IMG/VR virus record: IMGVR_UViG_3300020020_000029
Location: 1 to 64,000 of that record
Strand: one strand, 5' to 3'
DNA: 64,000 nt
Origin: a virus
The notes beneath the pieces are model-generated. The model was not told the DNA's origin. It did not search any database and worked only from the letters and a program-made list of their open reading frames with translations. Of the stretch, positions 21,027 to 28,921 are shown in pieces. The translations under genes and the position numbers were made by a program. Position 1 is the stretch's first letter; the number at the start of each line of letters is the position of its first letter.

Positions 21027-21966
21027 TTGTAGTATCTCCTATAGGAGGATTACCCTCAGAAGGTGTTGCTCTACCTTCGACTATATCTTTCTTCATAAGA
21101 TACTGCATATAGATACAGAATGCAATCGCAGCAATCGCGACTGCTATAATACCCCATGCGCCTACTGTGTCCGCTGTTTGTTTAATAGTGTCTACTGCGG
21201 TCTTAGTAGACTCTAAACTCATGCTATCCGCGATCTTATAAGTGACAGTACCTCCTAAGCCTAGCCAAGTAGCTATGCGCTGTATCCAATTAGTCGCATA
21301 GGATTTCCTAGATACTTTAGTGAGTTCCTTTGTAGTTGGAGGCGCGGGGATAGCTTTTGGCGCTTGGGCTGCGACTACGCTCATATCTTCTTCTGGAACA
21401 GCCTCGCCTGTCTTCTCTAATATAATCTTAAATACAGGCATAACTCCAGGCTGAACGTCTGCAACGCTAGGATCAAATACATGATCCGCTACATATTTGC
21501 CTCTAACATACTGGTTAGTTCCAGACCAAAGATAGGGCGAAGGTATTCCTCTCGCTTGGTAGCCAAACCCATTAAACTGCTCGCTTCTATAGGCGCATTG
21601 CTCAATAGTCCAATTTTTAACTTTATCATAGCCCTTCATCTTTAGAGCGTCTATAGCGCTCTCTTCAAAAGAGAAAGGTGGTTTTCCTAATGGGCGACCA
21701 GCGGGAACTCTATAGGTTCTACCACTAAGAGGATCGCCATTATGTAAGTGTCTATTGAAGTTACAGTTTGACTCTCTAAGATGTAGCATACCTATGAAAT
21801 ACCAAGGCACACCTGTCTTGGATTCTAAATCTTTGTATATATCTTTGTGTTTGATTATTTTATCTGCTACTTGCTCTAGGCCAGGGCGTCTCGAAGAATG
21901 AATAACCATATTATCCCACTTAGTGGAATAATTACCCCTAAGACGCTCATATGTATAGTTAGCCAT
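21001..21966 (-). CDS. endolysin (COG5526-type lysozyme family) with C-terminal membrane helix
   Basis: A 321-residue protein. The N-terminal 185 residues hold GVPWYFIGMLHLRESNCNF with the likely catalytic Glu (E65), HLHNGDPL and GFGYQARGIPSPYLWSGTN, typical of this lysozyme group. A Pro/Ala linker (about 195-215) leads to a TM helix near 272-292. A C-terminal anchor is unusual for a soluble endolysin and could keep the enzyme membrane-tethered. It cleaves peptidoglycan at lysis, next to the holin. Confidence 0.8.
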   Translation of the reverse strand: MANYTYERLRGNYSTKWDNMVIHSSRRPGLEQVADKIIKHKDIYKDLESKTGVPWYFIGMLHLRESNCNFNRHLHNGDPLSGRTYRVPAGRPLGKPPFSFEESAIDALKMKGYDKVKNWTIEQCAYRSEQFNGFGYQARGIPSPYLWSGTNQYVRGKYVADHVFDPSVADVQPGVMPVFKIILEKTGEAVPEEDMSVVAAQAPKAIPAPPTTKELTKVSRKSYATNWIQRIATWLGLGGTVTYKIADSMSLESTKTAVDTIKQTADTVGAWGIIAVAIAAIAFCIYMQYLMKKDIVEGRATPSEGNPPIGDTTNAVPDDTA

Positions 21967-22233
21967 TTATTTTACTCCTAAATACTCTCTGAGTTCTTCT
22001 TTAGTTAGACCAAGTGAATTTAATTTAGTCTCTGTAGTTGGTAGCTCTTCTAGTTCAGCAGGATTAAATTCTCTTATTTTTATTTTGACTAGCTCGTAGT
22101 CTACAGTTTCTGCAACAGCGCTCCAAGTTGCTCTATTATTTATGTCTACGATAGACACACTTTTTATGTGTGGACCAAGCGCTTTTTGTAGATACTTGTG
22201 TAATTTAAATGCTGTGTTATTAAAAGGGTTCAT
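21967..22233 (-). CDS. small hypothetical protein, possible tail-fibre accessory (88 aa)
   Basis: The ATG at 22233 overlaps the stop of the tail-fibre-like gene (TAATG); a GTG at 22242 is an alternative. The protein ends ETKLNSLGLTKEELREYLGV. It could be a chaperone or adaptor for the fibre encoded just upstream. No family recognised. Confidence 0.5.
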   Translation of the reverse strand: MNPFNNTAFKLHKYLQKALGPHIKSVSIVDINNRATWSAVAETVDYELVKIKIREFNPAELEELPTTETKLNSLGLTKEELREYLGVK

Positions 22234-23279
22234 TACATCCACAAGCCCACGTATAAACCGTTTTGAACAATCGGAGGTACGCCACTATCCCCAAAGAAAG
22301 TGGCAACAGATACACCCCCAGTAGCAAACCCATAGTACTCTAAAGCTTGTATAAATCCAAATCCCAAATAAGTAAAAGTATAAGAGCCGAAAATAGGTGC
22401 TGCTCTTTGCGCGGGCGCAGGAGTGTTTATGTTTGTAAATCCAGTTCTGCCTGAGAATATAGTAATTGAGTTAAGGCCCACTCCGCAAGCTATGAAACCA
22501 TTAAGTGTAGCAGAATCCACTATGCCGTCAGTAGCGTAATCAGCGAATAGAGGACTCTCTTGTATGCCTTGAATAAATGAGACTCTATTCCCTGTGCTGT
22601 TATTTACTGAGTGACCTGTACCAGGAGATGGATTTTCAGTAGCCAATGTCCAAGTGTTTGTTGCTTCTGTTATTAAACAAGAATGCTCTGCTCTATTAAA
22701 ATAATTAAATAAGAGCAAAGATGCTGGATCGCCACCAGCAGCATTTCCACCAAAATCCATTTCTGTTTGACCGTCGGCAGAGGCTCTAAACGAGCCTAAA
22801 TAGAGTGCATCGCCTGCTGCAACTGTAAGAGTATCACTTGCACCGTTGCCATATCTAAACAGCATAGAAGATGTGTTTACAAGGGCGGTATTTGCGAATG
22901 ATCGCCCTGTGGCTGGTAATATATCAGTAGTCCAAGCGGGACCGCTGCCTATGCGGTTTACAGGAGGGGATACGGTTTCATCTTTAACATACCAAATGTC
23001 AAAGTTTTTGCCTGATTGGTGATACCCTGTGTGGGCGGGATTACTATCTAGATTAAGCGATAACCCAAGAGGTAGCCAATAAATAATCGTAGCTGCGTTT
23101 ATGGTAGACGTAGGAATTAATAAAGTTGAGCTTAGAGACAGCCTAGCCTTAGTTAGACTTAAAATTAATTCATTAGTATATAGACCAAGAGTGCCTACTC
23201 CGCCAATACTATTAATGGCGTCTTGAAGAGCTATGGGCACTCCAGTTTGATATACAACAAATCTTTCTGCTTCAGCCAT
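22233..23279 (-). CDS. putative tail fibre / receptor-binding structural protein
   Basis: A 348-residue protein rich in Gly, Ser, Thr and Asn with no long helices: the N-terminus (GVPIALQDAINSIGGVGTLG) and beta-rich remainder fit a phage fibre or surface-decoration protein. It lies apart from the other virion genes, beside the lysis genes. A GTTGTATATA element immediately precedes its start. Host recognition is inferred from composition only. Confidence 0.5.
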   Translation of the reverse strand: MAEAERFVVYQTGVPIALQDAINSIGGVGTLGLYTNELILSLTKARLSLSSTLLIPTSTINAATIIYWLPLGLSLNLDSNPAHTGYHQSGKNFDIWYVKDETVSPPVNRIGSGPAWTTDILPATGRSFANTALVNTSSMLFRYGNGASDTLTVAAGDALYLGSFRASADGQTEMDFGGNAAGGDPASLLLFNYFNRAEHSCLITEATNTWTLATENPSPGTGHSVNNSTGNRVSFIQGIQESPLFADYATDGIVDSATLNGFIACGVGLNSITIFSGRTGFTNINTPAPAQRAAPIFGSYTFTYLGFGFIQALEYYGFATGGVSVATFFGDSGVPPIVQNGLYVGLWM

Positions 23280-23301
23280 AGTTTTATATACAACTTTGAA
23301 A

Positions 23302-23326
23302 CAAAAACCCTATCGTTTAGATAGGG
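23302..23326 (-). terminator. rho-independent terminator of the replication operon
   Basis: In plus coordinates CCCTATC (23308-23314) and GATAGGG (23320-23326) form a stem with a GTTTA loop. On the minus strand the stem is followed by TTTTTG. It lies just downstream of the last gene of the minus-strand replication block and separates it from the fibre and lysis genes. Confidence 0.85.
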
Positions 23327-23363
23327 GGAGTGCAGCAGTTAGTCAATCGATACTTAGTGTATC

Positions 23364-23870
23364 TTACTTCTTAGTAAAGGCTGCCGCTGGGATTAACTTT
23401 CCAATAGAGATTAGCGCCTGTTTATATGCTTCGATTTCATGCTGTTGTTTTGCTACAAGCTCATTTAGTGATGCTGTTGTTTTTTGGACCCCTTTAATAG
23501 TATTTTCAAGCTGGGTATTTCTCACGACTAATTGATCCATCTCAACTGTGCTTATAACCGCAGAAGGCTCTGGAAACTTACCTGTCAGCTCACAGATTTC
23601 ATTGAAAAACTCTACTGAGCTTTTAATGTGGTGAAGCTTGAGAACAGGCATACCTTCTATGTTCTCTTTATTTATTTCATTAACTGTTTGTGTTACAGTT
23701 ACTCTCCAAAGATCATGCGGATAGAATTTATCAGGGCTTATTTTTTCCTTTGGGTCAATATCTTGAATAACACACCTATGCTCAATGCAATAAGATGCGA
23801 CTTCCCACTTTTGCTTGTTAGATAAGTAGGTCTGCTTGCGGGTCTTCGGGTTTTCTGTCTTCGTTAGCAT
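23364..23870 (-). CDS. coiled-coil hypothetical protein (168 aa)
   Basis: A 168-residue protein. The N-terminal 80 residues are mixed; the last 60 (RNTQLENTIKGVQKTTASLN, then ELVAKQQHEIEAYKQ) form a coiled coil. Last gene of the replication operon; it overlaps the helicase gene by 53 bases. Function unknown. Confidence 0.6.
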   Translation of the reverse strand: MLTKTENPKTRKQTYLSNKQKWEVASYCIEHRCVIQDIDPKEKISPDKFYPHDLWRVTVTQTVNEINKENIEGMPVLKLHHIKSSVEFFNEICELTGKFPEPSAVISTVEMDQLVVRNTQLENTIKGVQKTTASLNELVAKQQHEIEAYKQALISIGKLIPAAAFTKK

Positions 23871-25326
23871 CTTTCATCTCCTTGGCTAGTGTATTAGGTC
23901 TTAGACCTAGTTCGCGAGAGTAGCCCATTAATGCCATGGCCCCCTCTTCCTTCTTAATCAAAGCTTGGATCATGTATCGATCCATCTTTGAGGCATACAT
24001 ATCAAAGTAGCTAATAGGGAAGTCTCTCCCAAATTTCTCTGGTCTGCTTTCAGATTGCATTCTATTGAGCAAACTAAAATCATTCTCATAGAATATCATA
24101 TTAGTGCAAGGGTTGTCGTCTGGCCCGCATAGTGTGTGCCCAAATGAGAGTGTCTGTAATTGTGCGATCATTACATTATGATCGGAGTTAAACTTTGCTT
24201 TCTCTTGCTCCGGAGTAGTGTGCAGCTTAGATAAAGGCCCTTGGCCCAACAAGAGTGCGCATTTATATCCATCGCGCTCTAGTACTCTCTTAATGTTAAT
24301 CGCGCTAAGAACAAACCTACAGGGGATAATTACCTTATCGCTTACTTCGCTGTCTAGTATCTCTCTAACGATACGAATGCGAGGGTTGTCCGCAGGGTCA
24401 ATAAGATTGTGTTGGTTGCCCTCAATGTCCCCCGCGATGCCGCTGGATATTTGTTGAAGCCTTAGATACCTAGTGAGTGCGATAGGCGCTGAGATTTTAA
24501 CATCGTTAGCGAGTTCAAATATAAGCTCGTCTTCCATTTGTTTGTATTGCTTCTCCAGCTCTCTTGTGAGCCTAACTCTACGCATAGGCTCATATATTTT
24601 CTCAAAGCCCTTAAGATATTTATCTGGAGCTATGTAACAAAACGGCGCCATGCTAGCGCGAAGATGCTCAGTGTTTACGTTATTTAATACTTGCTTGCCG
24701 AGGTATCCACCATACTGCACATAGTAGTGTCTAAAAGAGTAGTAAGTTAATTTAGTAGCCCCTATAGCATTAAGCTGCGACCACATATCTGCGTTACTAT
24801 TAGCAGAAGGCTTTCCTGATAGTATTCTAACATAGGCGCAAAGGTGCGCTACAGAGTGACAAGCTTTAGCTGCTTTTGTAGAAGGCTCCTTAATTTTAGT
24901 GCTTTCGTCTAACACTAGAAAAGTAATGCCAGGGTCGAATAGAGGAAAATCTTCGTCTTCTACAAGAGCGTTCATGCTCTCATAGTTGATAATCATAGCT
25001 CCGAATTTTTGGTTCTTTTTGTAATATTTCTTAATCTTAGCTTTGTTGGAGCTTTCATATATAATAACAGGGAACATCGGGGTCACTTCCTCGATGTCAT
25101 TCTTCCATTGCTCTTTGAGTGAATTAGGGCAAACTACCATGAACCATTTACATTTGCCCTCTTTGCGAAGTAATTGAAACTCTGCATAGGCTGTCCAAGT
25201 TTTGCCTAAGCGTTGACGCATAAAATAGGCAAAACCGGGCTTGCCGTAGCCCGCTTGTAGCGCTTCTAACTGGACCTCTCTAGGATTATTTGGAAAGGGC
25301 CAAGAGTGCATCAGGTTCTCGGTCAT
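23818..25326 (-). CDS. SNF2-like superfamily 2 DNA helicase
   Basis: A 502-residue protein. Motif I is the degenerate RLGKT (39-43), motif Ia WFMVVCPNSLKEQW, motif II LDEST (139-143), motif III ILSGKPSANSNADMW and motif VI LLNRMQSESRPEKFGRD. The layout is that of phage SNF2-type translocases, somewhat shorter than cellular ones. It probably remodels DNA or displaces proteins during replication. Neighbours are a nuclease and the DNA polymerase. Confidence 0.82.
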   Translation of the reverse strand: MTENLMHSWPFPNNPREVQLEALQAGYGKPGFAYFMRQRLGKTWTAYAEFQLLRKEGKCKWFMVVCPNSLKEQWKNDIEEVTPMFPVIIYESSNKAKIKKYYKKNQKFGAMIINYESMNALVEDEDFPLFDPGITFLVLDESTKIKEPSTKAAKACHSVAHLCAYVRILSGKPSANSNADMWSQLNAIGATKLTYYSFRHYYVQYGGYLGKQVLNNVNTEHLRASMAPFCYIAPDKYLKGFEKIYEPMRRVRLTRELEKQYKQMEDELIFELANDVKISAPIALTRYLRLQQISSGIAGDIEGNQHNLIDPADNPRIRIVREILDSEVSDKVIIPCRFVLSAINIKRVLERDGYKCALLLGQGPLSKLHTTPEQEKAKFNSDHNVMIAQLQTLSFGHTLCGPDDNPCTNMIFYENDFSLLNRMQSESRPEKFGRDFPISYFDMYASKMDRYMIQALIKKEEGAMALMGYSRELGLRPNTLAKEMKDANEDRKPEDPQADLLI

Positions 25327-25798
25327 ATTTTATGTCTTCTTCCCCGCGTTTGCTTGGGATGCGTGGTATAGGCACACCTGCAAACAGCTGTTGTATGTCG
25401 AACTTACGTTCATTGCCTTGATATTTAACATAAGAGCAATCCGTTAAGAAAGTGTTACTGAACTCATAGAATAAAGGTGTGCCGTACTTGACTAAAGCAG
25501 CTGTATATACATTTTGATATTTTAGCCCTATTAAACCCATCGCGCTATATGGAACCACGTTATCGCACGATCTAATCCAGTGGATTTGCGGCTCTGTAAA
25601 CTGTGGTTTTCTGTGAAATTTATCTCTTTTTACTTCTCCGAGCCACTTGGCCTCTAAGAGAATTGGCATATATCCTGGTAATACTACATACAAGTCGGGT
25701 AGCCCACTTATCATAGGCGCAGCAATACTAAAAGAATAGCCTTTATAAGTGGTTACAGACTTTTTAATGGCTAGTTTAAAATCTGCTTCGTTTTTCAT
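25286..25798 (-). CDS. PD-(D/E)xK nuclease (VRR-NUC / Holliday resolvase-like)
   Basis: A 170-residue protein. SGLPDLYVVLPG (PD at 34-35) and ILLEAKWL (E49-x-K51) give the active site, followed by FTEPQIHWI, which in VRR-NUC and T7 endonuclease-like enzymes carries the downstream Gln. It likely resolves branched replication intermediates. It overlaps the helicase gene by 41 bases, suggesting the two work together. Confidence 0.75.
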   Translation of the reverse strand: MKNEADFKLAIKKSVTTYKGYSFSIAAPMISGLPDLYVVLPGYMPILLEAKWLGEVKRDKFHRKPQFTEPQIHWIRSCDNVVPYSAMGLIGLKYQNVYTAALVKYGTPLFYEFSNTFLTDCSYVKYQGNERKFDIQQLFAGVPIPRIPSKRGEEDIKYDREPDALLALSK

Positions 25799-25970
25799 AT
25801 TCCTTGTCCTTTATTTTCAGTCCTCTATAAAATTTATTCAAATCTGGTACTGACTTAAGTCTTACGTTGCTTTCATAATAACTAAGAGCATCATATTCAT
25901 CGTAGCTTCTTAAAGAGCCGTCAGGCTTCCTTATTGTGTTTATATATTGGAAGTATTCAATCAGTCCCAT
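25776..25970 (-). CDS. small hypothetical protein (64 aa)
   Basis: A 64-residue protein (MGLIEYFQYINTIRKPDGSL...) overlapping the polymerase gene by 14 bases and the nuclease gene by 23. No recognised motif. Tight overlap supports co-expression with the replication genes. Confidence 0.5.
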   Translation of the reverse strand: MGLIEYFQYINTIRKPDGSLRSYDEYDALSYYESNVRLKSVPDLNKFYRGLKIKDKEYEKRSRF

Positions 25971-27765
25971 AGGTGGCCTCGCTCCAATCGTCGCCTATTT
26001 TATAGTCTACTGTGAATGGTATCTTCAAATTAAAGGGAGGTACTTGAACATTCACTAATATATCTCTTATTGTTTCTACCAGATATTTATAATCTTTGTG
26101 TATGAGAAAAGCTACGCTATCGTGAATGGTTAATATCATTTGACAGACTTCTTCGAGATTATTATTAACTAAATATTTGTCTATTTCTACTAGTTTGTAT
26201 TTAAGTATATCAGCTGAGCCACCCTGAACTATTCTATTAGCCGCCCTATAGCAGTAATCAGGATGGTCAAATCTAGAGCGCCTACCTAGGAGAGTTTTAA
26301 CGTACCCTCTAGTTTGGGCTACGGTTTCTGCTTTCTTAGTAAAATCGCTAACCCTAGAAAATGTCTTATGCCAAAGGTTGTATATATCGTAAGCTGCTTG
26401 TAGAGATATACCTAATTGAAGCGCAAGTTTCTTTGCTCCCATCGTGTATAACATACCAAGATTTAGGTTTTTTGCTACGTCTCTACTAACTCCCATATAT
26501 TCAGCAGCTATGGCGTGCATATCTATAATAGGCTCAGAAGTATATCCCTTTAAAAGCGCGGGCTCGTTAGAATAGTGTGTATATAGCCTTGGCTCAGCTT
26601 GAGAATAATCGTATTCAATGAATATATAATTATTATCAGGCACAAACATGCTACGATAGATTCTTCCAAGGATGTAATCTCTCTTAGGAACTTGTTGCAT
26701 ATTAGGATAATTAGAAGAAAGACGGCCAGAACGAGTTCCATGTGTCTCGCCTCGGGTCTGATTGAACGTAGTGTGTAGTTTATTCTCGTGGAGAAATTTA
26801 TCTAATACGTCTAAGAACATACTCTTTAGCGTGGCTATCTTTCTAACATTAAGTATATTTCTACCCTCTTCGCTTAGAGCAAGAAAATTCTTATTAAAAG
26901 ATGGTTGACCATTAGGATAAGACATAGACGGAGCTGTCATGGGCCAGTCGGTTATTTCACAAAATTCAAAGTACTCTTTGAGGTCATTTTTAGAACGTAC
27001 ATTAATAGGAGTAATAGCTCCAAATTCATCTTCATTTACAGGTATTTTAGCGAAAGCTTCCCAATACATTTCATCGACTTGTTTCTTGACTTGTTCGCAC
27101 CTATTAGGGTCTACTTTAATTCCCCTGCGCTCCATCTTTTGAAGAACGTATGTAAGCTCTCTTTCAACGCTACATACCAAATCAAGCTCTTCTCTATAAA
27201 GTGCTTTTTTCTGCGCTTCAAATACTTGCTTAGTCGTAATTGTATCCCCTGCTGCATATTCAATGGCGATGGGGTCGTCACCGCTAAGGCGATGAAAATC
27301 ACCCATAGCATTACGAGTTGGCTTGCATCCAGTTTGTCTAGATATATGCTCATAGAGCCTCTTTCCAAACTTGGGTTGAACGTCGTAGTTTTTGCACACG
27401 TTCTCTAAAGAGTAGCTGAACCTGTTCTCGTCTAAAAGGCATTCATCAACCATTGTATCAGCAACTTTATTACCAAGATTAATACCGTGGTTCTGCGAAA
27501 AATGCATATCAAATTTTATATTATGCCCAACAATACGGCCGGTATGATTATTAACGCTGCGATTAAGATTAAGCTCGAATAAATCAGGATCGCTAATGTT
27601 CCCGCCGCCAGCATGACGAACAGGAACATAAACGGCATCAACGCCATCAGACACAGAATATCCCACCACATGTTTTGTTTTCCAGTCTAGGCCGTTGGTT
27701 TCAACGTCATATGCGGGCTCTTTAGTGCTGTCTAATATTTTGAAGAATTTTTCTTCTAGGGACAT
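25957..27765 (-). CDS. polA: family A DNA polymerase with 3'-5' exonuclease
   Basis: A 602-residue replicative polymerase of phage type without the 5'-3' exonuclease domain. The proofreading domain is intact: D20/E22 in DVETNGL, N82...D86 in HNIKFD, Y170...D174 in YAAGD. Polymerase motifs are TRSGRLSSNYPNMQ, motif A YDYSQAEPRL (D386), motif B R428-K432-L436-Y440 and motif C IHDS (D549). L436 corresponds to Phe762 of E. coli Pol I. Residue 762 has been linked in viral-ecology work to lifestyle, Leu being associated with slower or temperate replication. Confidence 0.95.
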   Translation of the reverse strand: MSLEEKFFKILDSTKEPAYDVETNGLDWKTKHVVGYSVSDGVDAVYVPVRHAGGGNISDPDLFELNLNRSVNNHTGRIVGHNIKFDMHFSQNHGINLGNKVADTMVDECLLDENRFSYSLENVCKNYDVQPKFGKRLYEHISRQTGCKPTRNAMGDFHRLSGDDPIAIEYAAGDTITTKQVFEAQKKALYREELDLVCSVERELTYVLQKMERRGIKVDPNRCEQVKKQVDEMYWEAFAKIPVNEDEFGAITPINVRSKNDLKEYFEFCEITDWPMTAPSMSYPNGQPSFNKNFLALSEEGRNILNVRKIATLKSMFLDVLDKFLHENKLHTTFNQTRGETHGTRSGRLSSNYPNMQQVPKRDYILGRIYRSMFVPDNNYIFIEYDYSQAEPRLYTHYSNEPALLKGYTSEPIIDMHAIAAEYMGVSRDVAKNLNLGMLYTMGAKKLALQLGISLQAAYDIYNLWHKTFSRVSDFTKKAETVAQTRGYVKTLLGRRSRFDHPDYCYRAANRIVQGGSADILKYKLVEIDKYLVNNNLEEVCQMILTIHDSVAFLIHKDYKYLVETIRDILVNVQVPPFNLKIPFTVDYKIGDDWSEATYGTD

Positions 27766-28040
27766 TTTTGTTTACGCCATTCCATCGCTTTGGCTGACAT
27801 TTCTCTTAATGTTATAGGAACGGCACCATAAGATATAGCTAATTTTCTTTTGCTCATTGCTATATCATAGTGTACATGTCCCTGCCCTAATCCTTCATGC
27901 TGGCACCATTTACGCGCTATGCCTATTCTATTGGCCATATCATGTAATTCTTGCTCAGTATCCGCCATTAAATGAGACATTTTCATGCGGCCAAATCTAC
28001 CTATTGGATATTTATACATATCGTCTATATATACAGTCAT
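27756..28040 (-). CDS. DUF4031 family protein
   Basis: A 94-residue protein starting MTVYIDDM and continuing FGRMKMSHLMADTEQELHDM, ANRIGIARKW and HYDIAMSKRKLAISYGAVPI. This is the DUF4031 signature, common in phages and bacteria; biochemical function unknown. It overlaps the polymerase gene by 10 bases. Confidence 0.85.
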   Translation of the reverse strand: MTVYIDDMYKYPIGRFGRMKMSHLMADTEQELHDMANRIGIARKWCQHEGLGQGHVHYDIAMSKRKLAISYGAVPITLREMSAKAMEWRKQKCP

Positions 28041-28041
28041 T

Positions 28042-28117
28042 TGGTTGTCCCGGCAGGACTCGAACCTACAACCAATCGGTTATGAGCCGATGGCTCTGAC
28101 CATTGAGCTACGGGACA
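28042..28117 (-). tRNA. tRNA with CAT anticodon (Met or lysidine-modified Ile)
   Basis: A complete 76-base cloverleaf including encoded CCA. Acceptor TGTCCCG/CGGGACA, D arm GCTC/GAGC, anticodon stem ATCGG/CCGAT with loop CTCATAA (anticodon CAT) and T arm GTAGG/CCTGC with TTCGAGT. The paired first base excludes an initiator tRNA in the usual form. CAT could be elongator Met or Ile2 after lysidine modification; the genome uses many ATA codons, which favours Ile2. It lies inside the replication operon. Confidence 0.9.
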
Positions 28118-28121
28118 CCAT

Positions 28122-28198
28122 TGGTGCCCTAGGTGAGATTCGAACTCACACTGGACGGATTTTAAATCCGTTTTCTCTGCCATTTGGAATACTAGGGC
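28122..28198 (-). tRNA. tRNA with TAA anticodon (Leu), short variable loop
   Basis: A 77-base cloverleaf with encoded CCA. Acceptor GCCCTAG/CTAGGGC, anticodon stem ACGGA/TCCGT with loop TTTAAAA (anticodon TAA, reading UUA), variable loop CCAGT and T arm GTGAG/CTCAC. Leucine tRNAs normally have a long class II variable arm; this one has only five bases. The D stem is weak (three pairs). Four bases separate it from the neighbouring tRNA. Confidence 0.85.
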
Positions 28199-28543
28199 CT
28201 ATTCATGATCTGTTGGAGGACGGCTCTCCACAGGCTCTTGGCCTGCTTCCTTATATTTACTTTTTCTTTCTATGTTTAAATCATCTATATCTTTTGCTAA
28301 CTCGTAGCTCATCTTAGAGTCTATAAGCCCAGCAGAGCTGACTTTACTTAATAGTATTACTTGCTCTCCGCATGGAGCATTTATAGAATGTATATCTTCG
28401 TCCTCTCGGTAGTTTCTACCGTATTGGTCTTTACCAATTTTGGTTTTAAATTTATTTAGCTCCGCTTGAGCCTGCTCCATGTTTTCGAAAATTATTCTTT
28501 TTATGATACCGACGCCGATGGTTATTTCCATTATAACTGACAT
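28199..28543 (-). CDS. hypothetical protein (114 aa)
   Basis: A 114-residue protein starting MSVIMEITIGVGIIKRI, with a strand-rich first half and a charged helical end. GGAGTG lies before the ATG. Directly upstream of the tRNAs in the operon. No family recognised. Confidence 0.55.
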   Translation of the reverse strand: MSVIMEITIGVGIIKRIIFENMEQAQAELNKFKTKIGKDQYGRNYREDEDIHSINAPCGEQVILLSKVSSAGLIDSKMSYELAKDIDDLNIERKSKYKEAGQEPVESRPPTDHE

Positions 28544-28546
28544 GGT

Positions 28547-28792
28547 TCACTCCGCTGCTTCTGCGTATTTAAAGCTAGGGCTGTCGCTGGTAGTGTCTTT
28601 TGTTTTCCTGCCTGCCAGCCTATCTTGGCGCCAATTGTGATACTGTGAGCTGTATTTGTATGGCGTCTTTGCGTACTTGGTGTACGGTGATGGGGCGTTG
28701 CCATTGCGCATGGAACGCCCTTTAGACTTCACTCTCTTAGACATGACAACGATCATCCTTCTCAGCGTGTTTCTCAGCGTATATTTGAGCAT
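28547..28792 (-). CDS. small very basic protein (81 aa)
   Basis: An 81-residue protein rich in Lys, Arg, Tyr and Ser (SKRVKSKGRSMRNGN). GAGGG eight bases upstream supports the ATG at 28792; alternative starts are 28807 and 28744. The charge suggests nucleic-acid binding. Function unknown. Confidence 0.5.
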   Translation of the reverse strand: MLKYTLRNTLRRMIVVMSKRVKSKGRSMRNGNAPSPYTKYAKTPYKYSSQYHNWRQDRLAGRKTKDTTSDSPSFKYAEAAE

Positions 28793-28853
28793 GGTGTCAG
28801 CCCTCACTCACTCACGTTTACTTACCCCAAGAAAATTGACTAACTTAATAGGT

Positions 28854-28921
28854 GGGAGTGCGGATACGCTTCACATTTGTCCGCACTCCCTAGCGCCTAA
28901 TTAGGAGCAAATTAGGCGCTA
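28854..28921 (-). terminator. two back-to-back perfect hairpins after the SSB gene
   Basis: TAGCGCCTAATT (28891-28902) pairs with 28910-28921 (12 bp), and GGGAGTGCGGA (28854-28864) pairs with 28880-28890 (11 bp). The first includes the stop codon of the SSB gene and the second follows with no gap. Neither is followed by a T-run on the minus strand, so they may be an RNA 3'-end stabiliser or attenuator instead of a classic terminator. Confidence 0.7.
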
